Origin: Igneacidithiobacillus sp041146875
GTDB taxonomy: Bacteria > Pseudomonadota > Gammaproteobacteria > Acidithiobacillales > Acidithiobacillaceae
Reading direction: 5' to 3'
Length of the DNA: 64,000 nucleotides
Assembly: GCF_041146875.1 (NCBI RefSeq)
Contig: NZ_JBFRXP010000004.1
Span: 113,335 to 177,334 of the forward strand
This document shows, piece by piece, positions 1 through 8,712 of this stretch (its first letter is position 1; every line of letters begins with the position of its first letter). The notes under the pieces were generated by a model. It was not told the origin of the DNA. It made no database searches and worked only from the letters and a program-made list of their open reading frames with translations. The position numbers and the translations under genes are program-made.

Positions 1-386
1 GTATCCAATAGCCTGGTCTTGCTGCCCTGCATGCGTGTCACAAAAGCGCGGGTTTGCGTGGCCGTGGCGGACAGCAGTTGCAAAAAATTCAGTGCGCTGC
101 GCTCGCCGCTCAGCAGTGCCGCCGCCGGGCCGCGGATGCTGCAAAGCTGTTGATCGGGGGCGATCTCGGCACCTTCCGCAGCTTGCCATTCCACTTGCAA
201 GCGAGAACTGAGTTGGGCGAATGCGGCCTCAGCGTAGGCTTGGCCGCAGAGTACTCCGGCCTCCCGGCTGATGATCCGTGCCTCTAGCTCGCGCGCGGGA
301 TCAATGAGGGCCGCGCTCAAATCACCGCTGCCGAGGTCTTCTGCCAGGGCGTGCGCTACGGTTTCTGCTATGTCAGCTGGCAGCAT
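1..386 (-). CDS. nadC: Quinolinate phosphoribosyltransferase (nicotinate-nucleotide pyrophosphorylase), N-terminal part
   Basis: The window edge cuts this gene, leaving about 128 N-terminal residues. The family makes nicotinate mononucleotide from quinolinate and PRPP in de novo NAD synthesis. The visible part has the typical N-terminal pattern: EDLGSGDLSAALI near residue 14, a REAGVLCGQ stretch in the first beta domain, and ERSALNFLQLLSATAT leading into the barrel. The ATG at 386 follows an AGGAAAGG ribosome site, and the gene overlaps the end of nhaA by 14 bases, so the two are probably translationally coupled. The catalytic half lies outside the window. Confidence 0.88.
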   Translation of the reverse strand, partial: MLPADIAETVAHALAEDLGSGDLSAALIDPARELEARIISREAGVLCGQAYAEAAFAQLSSRLQVEWQAAEGAEIAPDQQLCSIRGPAAALLSGERSALNFLQLLSATATQTRAFVTRMQGSKTRLLD

Positions 387-1752
387 GTCCTTTCCTCTCA
401 CTTGCCATCCACAGCCACACAAGGCCAATGATGCCAGCGAGCAGGGAGGCAACCAAGATACCGACCTTGGCCTCTTCCCGCAGCTCCGCCTGGCTAAAGG
501 CCAACTGGCTGATGAATAGCGACATGGTAAAGCCGATACCGCCCAGCCAGGCGGCACCGAGTAAGTGACGCCAGGCGACGCCTTGGGGGAGCTTGGCGAT
601 GCGCAGACGAATTGCTAGCCAACTGGCTAGACTGATACCCAAAAATTTGCCGAGTACCAGACCCAGGACGATGCCCAGGGTCACCGAACTCCAGAGCATT
701 TCGCCACTGATCTGGGAAAAGTCCACGCCGGCATTGGCTAAGGCGAAGATGGGCAGCACGCCAAAGGTTACCCAGGGACCAATGCTGTGCTCTAGGCGCT
801 GCTGTGGCGAGATCATTTCGCGACTGTGATGCCGCAGTTCCTCGGCGAGATGACTGAGCTTGGGATTAACCAAGGGATCGAAAGTCTTTTCGCTGGCTAA
901 AAGTTCAGTCAGGTTTTGTTCTTGTTCTTCCAGGGTGCTGCGCAGCTGCGCCGGGCTTACGCAACCGCGTGCCGGCAGGGTCATGGCCAACAGAATCCCG
1001 GCCACGGCAGCATGTACCCCGGAAACCAGCAAGAAATACCAGAGCAATATACCTAGCAAGATATAGGGCAGGGGGCGGCGAATGCCGCCCTGATTGAGCA
1101 GCACCAACAGGATGAAAACGGCGCCCGCCGACGCTAATGCCCACCAGTCAATGTGGGCGGTATAAAAAACGGCAATGACAAGCACCGCGCCGAGGTCATC
1201 GGCAATGGCTAGCGCAGTCAGAAAAATGATGAGATTGCGTGGCACGCGCCAGGCGAGAAGCACCAAAATGCCGATGGCAAAGGCGATATCCGTGGCCATG
1301 GGGATGCCCCAACCAGCGTGGGCTTCGCCTATGCCATTGAGCGCCGAGTAGAGCAACGCGGGCACCAGCATTCCGCCAATGGCAGCGACAATGGGCAGGA
1401 TCGCATCGCTGAACTTTGCCAACTCGCCAACCAAAAGTTCCCGCTTGAGCTCCAGCCCAACGACAAAGAAAAAAATGGCCATCAGGGCGTCGTTGACCCA
1501 GTCCTGCAAATCATGATCCAAGCTCCAGCCTGCAAAGTGCAGGCTAAAGTGCTGGTGCCAGAAATGCTGATAGGCATCGTGCAAGGCAGAGTTGCTCAAG
1601 ATCAAGGTCAAGACGGTGACGCCGATGAGCACCAATCCCCCAGCTGTCGCCCGGCGAAGGAATTGCTCGAACGGCGACAGTACCTTGCCGAATAGGATTT
1701 CGAGGGGGTAGAGGCGCTCCTGCGGGAAGCGTGATGGATTCTCAGGTTCCAC
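373..1752 (-). CDS. nhaA: Na+/H+ antiporter NhaA
   Basis: A 459-residue inner-membrane antiporter that exchanges Na+ for H+ to control cytoplasmic pH and sodium. It has about 12 hydrophobic segments. ATDIAFAIGILVLL and ALAIADDLGAVLV carry the conserved aspartates, including the adjacent DD pair that binds the cation in the family. It is longer than the ~390-residue enterobacterial protein because of a hydrophilic insert of about 70 residues after the middle helices (from GCVSPAQ to about RLEHSIG), as in other long NhaA forms. The start is a GTG with only a weak ribosome site. It lies 21 bases downstream of valS and overlaps nadC. Confidence 0.93.
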   Translation of the reverse strand: MEPENPSRFPQERLYPLEILFGKVLSPFEQFLRRATAGGLVLIGVTVLTLILSNSALHDAYQHFWHQHFSLHFAGWSLDHDLQDWVNDALMAIFFFVVGLELKRELLVGELAKFSDAILPIVAAIGGMLVPALLYSALNGIGEAHAGWGIPMATDIAFAIGILVLLAWRVPRNLIIFLTALAIADDLGAVLVIAVFYTAHIDWWALASAGAVFILLVLLNQGGIRRPLPYILLGILLWYFLLVSGVHAAVAGILLAMTLPARGCVSPAQLRSTLEEQEQNLTELLASEKTFDPLVNPKLSHLAEELRHHSREMISPQQRLEHSIGPWVTFGVLPIFALANAGVDFSQISGEMLWSSVTLGIVLGLVLGKFLGISLASWLAIRLRIAKLPQGVAWRHLLGAAWLGGIGFTMSLFISQLAFSQAELREEAKVGILVASLLAGIIGLVWLWMASERKGHAAS

Positions 1753-1773
1753 AGACGAACTCTGCCAGCCTGT

Positions 1774-4593
1774 CTAGCGCAGGGCATCCAGACGCCGGCG
1801 CTGCTCGGCTAACTCTTGCAGCGCGTTAGTCAGTTCCTGCACGCGTGCTTCCTCCTTGGCGACGACCTCGGCAGGTGCGCGCTCGCGAAAGCTGGGCTGC
1901 GCCAGGCGCTTTTGTACCTTGTCCTGCTCGCCTTGGAGGCGCGCCTCTTCCTTGCTGAGGCGTTGGTACTCGGCATCAACGTCGATAAGGCCGGCCAGCG
2001 GCACCAAAATGCGCAATTCCCCCAGCAGTTGCAGGGCTGCGGGTGGGCCCTCAGCTTTCGCCGCCAACCACTCTACCTCGCCCATCCGCGCCAGGCTGCG
2101 CAGCCAGACCGAGAGGCGCTCCAGACGCTCCCGGTCGCTGTCTTTGCCCCCCTGCAAGAGCACGGGCAGCTCGCGGCTGGGGGCGATATCCATCTCGCCA
2201 CGAACAGAACGTAGGGCGCCCACGAAAGCCATCAGCCAAGCGAGGTCAGCATCGGCTTCCTGATCGACGCGTTGCAGGTCGGCTACCGGATAGGCCGTCA
2301 GCGCAATGGTTTTACCCTCTTTACCGAGTCGCTCGGCCACGCGCTGCCAAAGAGTCTCGGTGAGGAAGGGCATAAACGGATGCGCCAAACGCAAAGCCGC
2401 TTCTAGGACCGCCAGCAGGGTATAGCGGCTGCCGCGGATTTCCGCCGCAGAAAAGCTAGATTCCGGGCGCAACACGGTCTTGCTGAGTTCGATGTACCAG
2501 TCGCAGTAGTCGTTCCAGAAAAACTGATAGAGGGCATGGGCGGCGTCGGCAAAGCGATATTGCTCAATGGCATCATTGACGCTCGCCTCCGCTTCTTGCA
2601 GCCGGCCAATGATCCAGCGCTCCGGCGGCAACAACTCACGCGCGCCGTGCAGATCGGCATCTTCGGGGATTTGCATCAGGGCAAAACGGGCGGCATTCCA
2701 GATCTTGTTGCAGAAGTTGCGGTTGCCTTCCACGCGCTTCAAATCAAAGCGCAAGTCGCGTCCTTGGGTGGCAATGCTGGCAAAGCTGAAGCGCAGGGCA
2801 TCGGTACCGAAGGCAGGGATACCGTTGGGGAAGTCCTTGCGCGTCGCCTTGGTGATCTTCTCCGCCATCTGCGGTTGCATCAGCCCCTGGGTGCGTTTGG
2901 CGACCAGCGCCTCGCCATCGATGCCGTCGATAAGATCTATGGGATCAAGGACGTTGCCCTTGGACTTGCTCATTTTCTGCCCCTCGCCATCGAGGATCAG
3001 GCCATGCACATAGACCTCGCGGAAAGGTACTTGCCCGGTAAAGTGCTGCCCCATCATGATCATCCGGGCGACCCAGAAAAAGATGATGTCGAAGCCGGTG
3101 ACCAGGACGGAGGTGGGATAAAACTCGCGCAGATCTGGCGTCTGCTCTGGCCAGCCGAGGGTGGTGAAGGGCCACAGGGCCGAACTGAACCAGGTGTCCA
3201 GCACGTCAGCATCACGCTCCAAAACCACGGGCATGCCATAGTGCGCGGCGGCGGCGTGCTGTGCTTCTTCCTCCGTCCGGGTGACGAAAATATTGCCATC
3301 CGGGCCATACCAGGCGGGGATCTGATGCCCCCACCAGAGCTGCCGGGAGATGCACCAGTCCTCAATGCGCTCCATCCAGTCGTAGTAGGTGCGCGTCCAG
3401 TTTTCCGGTACAAAGCGAATCTTGCCCGCGCGCACAACCTCGGTGGCAGCCTCGGCCAATGGTCCTACGCGCACATACCACTGGTCGGTCAGGTACGGTT
3501 CGATAACGGCTTGGGAGCGATCCCCACGCGGGATCATTAGGCGATGCTCATCCGTCTGTACCAGGCTGCCTTCGACCTCCAGCAGAGCCAGAAGACGCTT
3601 GCGCGAGGCATAGCGATCCAAGCCACGCAGCTCTTCTGGGATCTGCGTGTCGCCGATACTGCCGCTCACCACCTCGATTTCGTCACGAATGCGCGCATCA
3701 GAGGTGAAGATGTTTAGCAGCGGCAGGTGGTGCCGTTGTCCGACCTGATAGTCATTGAAATCATGGGCCGGGGTGATCTTTACACAGCCGGAGCCGAATT
3801 CCACCTCGACATAGTCGTCGGCAATGATGGGGATTTCCCGACCCGTAATGGGCAGGCGTAGAGTCTTGCCGATCAGTGCCTGGTAGCGCTCATCTTCTGG
3901 ATGTACGGCTACCGCCACATCGCCGAGCAGGGTCTCGGGACGGGTAGTGGCGACAACTAGACTGCCGGAGCCGTCAGTCAGGGTGTAGCGAATGTGCCAG
4001 AGCTTGCCCCCTTCCTCGCTGCTGACCACTTCTAGGTCGGAGACGGCGGTTTGCAGCACCGGATCCCAATTGACCAAGCGCTTACCGCGGTAGATCAGGC
4101 CTTCCTCGTGCAGGCGCACGAAAACCTCAGTGACGGCATGGGAAAGCCCCTCGTCGAGGGTGAAGCGCTCCCGCGACCAGTCACAGGAGGCGCCTAAGCG
4201 GCGCATCTGGCGGCTGATATGTCCTCCGGATTCTTCCTTCCACTGCCAGACCTTTTCCAGAAAGGCGCTACGCCCAAGTTGGTGACGCTTCTCGCCTTGT
4301 GCCTCCAGCCGACGCTCCACCAGCATTTGTGTGGCGATACCCGCATGATCAGTGCCGGGCTGCCAGAGAGTCTGTTTGCCCTGCATCCGCGCCCGGCGGG
4401 TGAGGATGTCCATGAGGGTATCCTGAAAGGCATGCCCCATGTGCAAGGTACCGGTTACGTTCGGCGGTGGCAGCATGATGCAGTAGGTGCTGTTTCCCCC
4501 TTGCGGATGAAAGACCCTCTGGTCCTCCCACAACTGGTAACAAGCGCTTTCTATTTCGGCCGGCGCAAAAGGGCGGTCGAGGGAGTCAGTCAT
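1774..4593 (-). CDS. valS: Valine--tRNA ligase
   Basis: Class I aminoacyl-tRNA synthetase that charges tRNA-Val and edits mischarged threonine. It has the HIGH-type signature HMGH at residues 51-54 (preceded by PPPNVTGTL) and KMSKS at about 540-544. The central CP1 editing region and a C-terminal coiled coil rich in Glu/Arg (about the last 70 residues) are present. The length of 939 residues is normal. I chose the ATG at 4593 over one at 4632 because an AGGAAG site sits just upstream and MTDSLDRP is a natural N-terminus. This leaves a 10-base gap to the upstream gene. The order holC, small gene, valS is widespread in proteobacteria. Confidence 0.96.
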   Translation of the reverse strand: MTDSLDRPFAPAEIESACYQLWEDQRVFHPQGGNSTYCIMLPPPNVTGTLHMGHAFQDTLMDILTRRARMQGKQTLWQPGTDHAGIATQMLVERRLEAQGEKRHQLGRSAFLEKVWQWKEESGGHISRQMRRLGASCDWSRERFTLDEGLSHAVTEVFVRLHEEGLIYRGKRLVNWDPVLQTAVSDLEVVSSEEGGKLWHIRYTLTDGSGSLVVATTRPETLLGDVAVAVHPEDERYQALIGKTLRLPITGREIPIIADDYVEVEFGSGCVKITPAHDFNDYQVGQRHHLPLLNIFTSDARIRDEIEVVSGSIGDTQIPEELRGLDRYASRKRLLALLEVEGSLVQTDEHRLMIPRGDRSQAVIEPYLTDQWYVRVGPLAEAATEVVRAGKIRFVPENWTRTYYDWMERIEDWCISRQLWWGHQIPAWYGPDGNIFVTRTEEEAQHAAAAHYGMPVVLERDADVLDTWFSSALWPFTTLGWPEQTPDLREFYPTSVLVTGFDIIFFWVARMIMMGQHFTGQVPFREVYVHGLILDGEGQKMSKSKGNVLDPIDLIDGIDGEALVAKRTQGLMQPQMAEKITKATRKDFPNGIPAFGTDALRFSFASIATQGRDLRFDLKRVEGNRNFCNKIWNAARFALMQIPEDADLHGARELLPPERWIIGRLQEAEASVNDAIEQYRFADAAHALYQFFWNDYCDWYIELSKTVLRPESSFSAAEIRGSRYTLLAVLEAALRLAHPFMPFLTETLWQRVAERLGKEGKTIALTAYPVADLQRVDQEADADLAWLMAFVGALRSVRGEMDIAPSRELPVLLQGGKDSDRERLERLSVWLRSLARMGEVEWLAAKAEGPPAALQLLGELRILVPLAGLIDVDAEYQRLSKEEARLQGEQDKVQKRLAQPSFRERAPAEVVAKEEARVQELTNALQELAEQRRRLDALR

Positions 4594-4603
4594 TGGGACT
4601 TCC

Positions 4604-5527
4604 TTACGAATTTGATGGTTGACGGGCATCATCGGCGAGGCCTGGAGTCAGTGCTTCATCCAGCCCCTCATGTAGAACTCGTTGTAGGATTTCCGGTAAT
4701 ACGGTCTGAATTTCTCGTGATACCGTTTCGCGCAGGCGAATGCCTTCCAGCGCAAGGCTACGCATTACCGCCAAGCTCACCTGCTCTTTCCAGGTTTTTT
4801 GCAAGTGTTGAGTGATTTTCTCTTCTAGTTCTGCGAGTACCCGGCGTTCGACCTCATGGAATAGAAGTGTTTCGAATTGACGGAGAAAGTCGCCATCAAA
4901 GATCGACGGGCTTGGACTACTGGCGTCGTCATTCGCCACGCTCTCCCCTCGTGTTTCCTGCGCCGGTTCCGCGGCTTCGCTGAGAGGGGTGCTGGCAAGC
5001 TCGCTCGGTGCGACAGCAGTAATATCGTGATTTTCTATGGATACATGTTCTTCGGAGCTCGTAGCCGCAGGTTGTAAGTCCTTTAGCGCCGAGTTTTCTT
5101 CGGCTGGGGGAGTAGAGGCGGGCACTTCCACCGCTGGCTCGGTAATGGGGCTCGATTGGACCGGCTCCTCTTCTGGTATCTGGCTTGCCGTTGCTTCTTC
5201 TGCGGGATAATGGAAGGACAGCTTGCGAATTCTTTCGAGAGCCTTGGCCAGCTCTGTTTCCTCCATACTTTCCTCAGCCTCTGTCGGGCTGATCTCGCTG
5301 GTGGGTGTGGCATGCAGCGAGTCTGGCTGGGCTGCAAGCGCAGCCGGCGTTTCTTCCGTGGCGTCTACCTCTTCTTCGTACGCAGTTTTTTCTGTTTTCT
5401 GCATCGTGCGTCGCCAGAGGGGCGGAGGTAAGCCCTCGCGAACGAGATCTTGTAACAATAATGGCTCGGTCCCTGCGGGAAACTCTTCTTCGTCCAATAT
5501 CGGTTCGCGACGATCATGTACGGTCAT
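4604..5527 (-). CDS. Acidic low-complexity protein of unknown function between holC and valS
   Basis: 307 residues that I do not recognise with confidence. About residues 45-205 are rich in Glu, Ala, Pro, Ser and Thr and look disordered. The last ~95 residues, starting near DFLRQFETLLFHEVERR, are predicted to be amphipathic helix or coiled coil with few glycines. There is no signal peptide or membrane segment. The ATG has a GGGAGAA site just upstream. It sits 12 bases after holC and 10 before valS, so it is probably in one operon with them. Betaproteobacteria carry a DUF2486 protein in the same slot; this may be an analogue, but that rests on position and acidic composition only. Confidence 0.75.
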   Translation of the reverse strand: MTVHDRREPILDEEEFPAGTEPLLLQDLVREGLPPPLWRRTMQKTEKTAYEEEVDATEETPAALAAQPDSLHATPTSEISPTEAEESMEETELAKALERIRKLSFHYPAEEATASQIPEEEPVQSSPITEPAVEVPASTPPAEENSALKDLQPAATSSEEHVSIENHDITAVAPSELASTPLSEAAEPAQETRGESVANDDASSPSPSIFDGDFLRQFETLLFHEVERRVLAELEEKITQHLQKTWKEQVSLAVMRSLALEGIRLRETVSREIQTVLPEILQRVLHEGLDEALTPGLADDARQPSNS

Positions 5528-5539
5528 GCATTTTCTCCC

Positions 5540-5971
5540 TCAAATTTCCAGTGAGAACAACTGGATACTGAACCCTGCTCGTTTGCATTGACGATAACGC
5601 TCGCGAGCTGGCTCGCGCTCCCCTTCGGCAGAAGGAATAAAGTCGATGAGACGACCTGTGCTGTCAAGTGTTGGGAGCTCATTCGGCCATTCGATGAGTA
5701 TCAAGGCACGGGCGTCCGCACGTCTCTGCCGAGGATCATGGAATAGATACACGGGCTCATTGGCGACTTGCCCGTGGGGCAGGAACGTTCCCGCATGGAA
5801 GGTCCAGAGCAGGTCGTCATAGGCGCCTACTACCTCTGCATCCGCTGCCAGTACGTCTACCTTTCCCAGCACTTGCCAGGCCTTTGCGATGACCCGACAG
5901 ATGGCACGTCGACTTTCTAGCACGGTCAGCGGAACGGCTGGAAGTTGGTAGAAATTGGCCGTGCCGGACAT
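5540..5971 (-). CDS. holC: DNA polymerase III chi subunit
   Basis: 143 residues. Chi is part of the clamp-loader assembly and contacts single-stranded DNA-binding protein through its surface, linking the holoenzyme to SSB-coated lagging strand. The family pattern is seen in the N-terminal NFYQLP, the central VDVLAADAEVVGAYDDLLWTF region and the EPVYLFHDPRQ stretch. It follows pepA by only 9 bases, the usual pepA-holC-valS order. The ATG at 5971 has no strong ribosome site, which suggests coupling to pepA translation. Confidence 0.88.
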   Translation of the reverse strand: MSGTANFYQLPAVPLTVLESRRAICRVIAKAWQVLGKVDVLAADAEVVGAYDDLLWTFHAGTFLPHGQVANEPVYLFHDPRQRRADARALILIEWPNELPTLDSTGRLIDFIPSAEGEREPARERYRQCKRAGFSIQLFSLEI

Positions 5972-5980
5972 CGACAGGTT

Positions 5981-7483
5981 TCAATCTGCCTTGGCGCGTT
6001 GGCGCAAGAAATGCACCAACAAGGGAACCGGACGCCCGGTTGCCCCTTTGTGCTCGCCGCTTTGCCAGGCCACGCCAGCAATGTCCAGGTGTGCCCAGCG
6101 GTACTCTTCGGTAAAGCGTGACAGGAAACAGGCGGCGGTGATGGTGCCTGCTGGACGCCCACCCACGTTGCTCAAGTCAGCAAAGGGGCTCTTGAGCTGT
6201 TCCTGATATTCCTCAAAGAGGGGCAGCTCCCAGGCACGATCCTGACTGCTTCGTCCGGCATGCAGCAATTCCATTACCAAGCCCTCGTGATTGCCAAGCA
6301 CCGCTGCTGTCTGGTGCCCAAGCGCTATGATGCAGGCGCCGGTAAGGGTGGCCATGTCGATGACGACGTCGGGGTTGAAACGCTTGGCGTAGCTGAGCGC
6401 ATCGGCAAGGATGAGGCGACCTTCGGCATCGGTATTGATGATTTCGACGGTAAGACCAGCCATGCTGCGATGGATGTCGCCAGGTTTAGTGGCTTGGCCA
6501 TCGGGCAGGTTTTCCGACGCCGGCACGATGGCGGTAACATTGAGAGGCAAAGCGAGGTCCGCCGCCGCCTGGATGGCGGCGAGGGCAGCGGCGCCACCAC
6601 ACATGTCATATTTCATTTCGTCCATTTTGTCGGCGGGTTTCAGGGAGATACCGCCGGCATCGAAAGTGAGACCCTTGCCCACGAGAACGATAGGAGCGGC
6701 ATCCGCCGCGCCGCCGCGGTAGTGTAAGACGATCAACCGAGGTTCCTGCCGTGATCCCTGGGCAACACCCAGCAGGAGATGCATGCCGAGTTCTTCCATT
6801 TCTGTCGGCCCGAGAATCTCCGTTTCGATTCCGCGCGCCTGCGCCATCTGGGTGGCCTGTTCTGCCAGCCAGCTTGGGGTGCAGATGTTGCCGGGTTGAT
6901 TGGCGAGATCCCGGGCCCAATCGCTGGCGCGCGAAATAGCGATTGCGGAGGATAAGGCCTGCTGCATTTCCGCCTCCGCTTCGGCCGCGAGCTTCTCGTG
7001 GACGAGGACGTTGATTTTCTCCAGGCTATGCCGCGGGTGTTTGGCAGGCTCTTTGTGTTGGTCAAATCGATACTGTGCATCCAGGATGCCGCGCAACCAG
7101 AGCTCCGTCGCTGCCGCAGAACTACGATGCGCAACGGCGACGTCCGCCAAGGCAAGATGCAGGTTCGTCAATTGGGCTCGGGCGACGGTTTGCCCAAGCG
7201 CGCGCGCGGCCTTCTGCAGTTTGCCCTCGGCGAGTTTTTCACCTGCCCCGACACCGACCAGCAGCAAGCGCTCGGCGGCCAGGCCGGGTACAGCATAAAG
7301 AAGCTGACATTGTCCCGGCTCCGCCGTAAAATCGCCATGGGCGAGGAATCGGCTGAGGAAGCCGTCGCTGAGTTCATCAATTTTTTTGGCGTTCGCGGGC
7401 AGCCGGCCTTTTTCGTGACAGGCAAGCACCAAGCAAGCGCATGGCTCCGATAGGGTGACGTTCTGCTGCAAAGAGATTTCCAC
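5981..7483 (-). CDS. pepA: Leucyl aminopeptidase (cytosol aminopeptidase, M17)
   Basis: 500-residue two-metal aminopeptidase; enterobacterial PepA is also a DNA-binding protein in site-specific recombination and carAB control. The M17 signature NTDAEGRLILADAL is present, with the metal-binding stretch VGKGLTFDAGG. An N-terminal macro-like domain precedes the catalytic domain. The start is the GTG at 7483, which has a GGAGG site six bases upstream; the frame is open 25 codons further but that part lacks a ribosome site and family similarity. It heads a minus-strand run with holC and valS and diverges from lptFG. Confidence 0.95.
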   Translation of the reverse strand: MEISLQQNVTLSEPCACLVLACHEKGRLPANAKKIDELSDGFLSRFLAHGDFTAEPGQCQLLYAVPGLAAERLLLVGVGAGEKLAEGKLQKAARALGQTVARAQLTNLHLALADVAVAHRSSAAATELWLRGILDAQYRFDQHKEPAKHPRHSLEKINVLVHEKLAAEAEAEMQQALSSAIAISRASDWARDLANQPGNICTPSWLAEQATQMAQARGIETEILGPTEMEELGMHLLLGVAQGSRQEPRLIVLHYRGGAADAAPIVLVGKGLTFDAGGISLKPADKMDEMKYDMCGGAAALAAIQAAADLALPLNVTAIVPASENLPDGQATKPGDIHRSMAGLTVEIINTDAEGRLILADALSYAKRFNPDVVIDMATLTGACIIALGHQTAAVLGNHEGLVMELLHAGRSSQDRAWELPLFEEYQEQLKSPFADLSNVGGRPAGTITAACFLSRFTEEYRWAHLDIAGVAWQSGEHKGATGRPVPLLVHFLRQRAKAD

Positions 7484-7517
7484 GGTCTGCCTCCAGTTAC
7501 TACACGATTCGATAATC

Positions 7518-7549
7518 CCTGTAGGGTACACCAGGGATATGCCTACAGG
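7518..7549. promoter_or_regulatory. Inverted repeat in the pepA/lptF divergent promoter region
   Basis: CCTGTAGG at 7518-7525 and its exact complement CCTACAGG at 7542-7549 are separated by 16 bases in the 86-base gap between the divergent starts of pepA and lptF. A GATAAT -10-like sequence lies at 7511-7516. The symmetry and position suit an operator affecting one or both promoters, but no regulator can be named. It could also act as an RNA hairpin in the lptF leader. Confidence 0.35.
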
Positions 7550-7569
7550 CCAACGCAACGAGGATGATC

Positions 7570-8712
7570 ATGACATTGCTGAGGCCTTTCCTGTGGCCGC
7601 GTGAGCGGATAACTGCACACATTCTGCGCTCGGTGTTGAGCTATTTCGTTATTGCTTGTGCGGTGGTGTTGGCATTGTTGGCGATTGGTCAATTGAGCCA
7701 GATCCTGCAACAAGTGGCCTCGGGGCAGCTCCCGCTGCATGTGGTCTTGCAGTTGCTAGGTCTGAGTATCCCCACTCTTTTAGTAACTGTTTTGCCTCTG
7801 GCACTCTTTTTCGCCGTCTATCTAGTCTTTGCCAATCTCTACCGCCATAACGAGATGATGGCCATCCATGGCGCCGGTATTGGTTTGCGGAAGTTATTCC
7901 TGGGATTGCTGCCAAGTGTTTTTATCCTCGTTCTTCTGGAAGCGGGGCTTGCCCTATGGTGGGCGCCCGCGTCACAACAGCATTTGCAGGATGAGAGTGC
8001 GCGCCTCGCTGCCGCTGCCGCACAAGCGCTGATTCAGCCCGGTAGTTTTGCCCATATCCCCGACGGGCGGGTGATCTACGTGGGGCAGGGAGCCGGCGCC
8101 AAAGATCGTTATCACGAAATCTTTATCGACCTTTCGCGCACCGGCGCCCCAGATTATGCAACGGCGGCCTTTGGCGAGATCCAAATTGACAAAAAGGCCG
8201 GCGTTTCGTTGCTGCTTATTGATGGCCAGCGCTATCTCGGTCAACCTGGGCAAGCTGGATACAAAATTTGGAGCTTTGCCCGCTACCGCGTGGACTTAGC
8301 GGCTCCGCAGCAGGGAGGGATTGCGACTTCCTGGAGCGCAATGTCTTTACCGCAGTTGTTCGCGCGGCTCGGGCCGCCGAATGAACACGCGCATGCCCTG
8401 GCGGAGCTGGAGTGGCGTGCTTTCTGGCCGTTGTTCATTCCTATTGTTGTACTCTTGGCCATCCCGCTTGCCTACGCCGAGCCGCGCCGTCCGGGGCGGG
8501 CCGGAGGGGTCCTGATTGGGATCTTGCTGCTTTTGGGTGCGAACAATCTCTTGGTGGCCTTGAAAGAGAACCTGATTCAAGAAAAGATCCTGCCGGTGCC
8601 GGGGCTGTTCTGGACCTGGATCTTGTTGGCAGTTTTGGCTTTCTATTTGTTTTACCGGCGACAGGCCGATTTGCCGATTCTTCCTACCTGGATGCGCGGG
8701 GTGTTGCCATGA
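7570..8712 (+). CDS. lptF: LPS export ABC transporter permease LptF
   Basis: 380-residue inner-membrane permease. With LptG and the LptB ATPase it extracts lipopolysaccharide from the inner membrane and passes it to LptC and the periplasmic bridge. It shows the YjgP/YjgQ pattern: three N-terminal membrane segments with RITAHILRSVLSYF at the start and VTVLPLALFFAVYLVF, a periplasmic beta-jellyroll region in the middle and three C-terminal segments. The ATG at 7570 is preferred over the one at 7564, because only it leaves proper spacing from the GAGG at 7560-7563. The stop overlaps lptG by ATGA. Confidence 0.92.
   Translation: MTLLRPFLWPRERITAHILRSVLSYFVIACAVVLALLAIGQLSQILQQVASGQLPLHVVLQLLGLSIPTLLVTVLPLALFFAVYLVFANLYRHNEMMAIHGAGIGLRKLFLGLLPSVFILVLLEAGLALWWAPASQQHLQDESARLAAAAAQALIQPGSFAHIPDGRVIYVGQGAGAKDRYHEIFIDLSRTGAPDYATAAFGEIQIDKKAGVSLLLIDGQRYLGQPGQAGYKIWSFARYRVDLAAPQQGGIATSWSAMSLPQLFARLGPPNEHAHALAELEWRAFWPLFIPIVVLLAIPLAYAEPRRPGRAGGVLIGILLLLGANNLLVALKENLIQEKILPVPGLFWTWILLAVLAFYLFYRRQADLPILPTWMRGVLP

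Noticed and set aside
2536..3540. Long open frame on the plus strand opposite valS
   Set aside because: It is antisense to a well-supported synthetase, shows no family pattern and reflects the GC-rich codon bias of valS.
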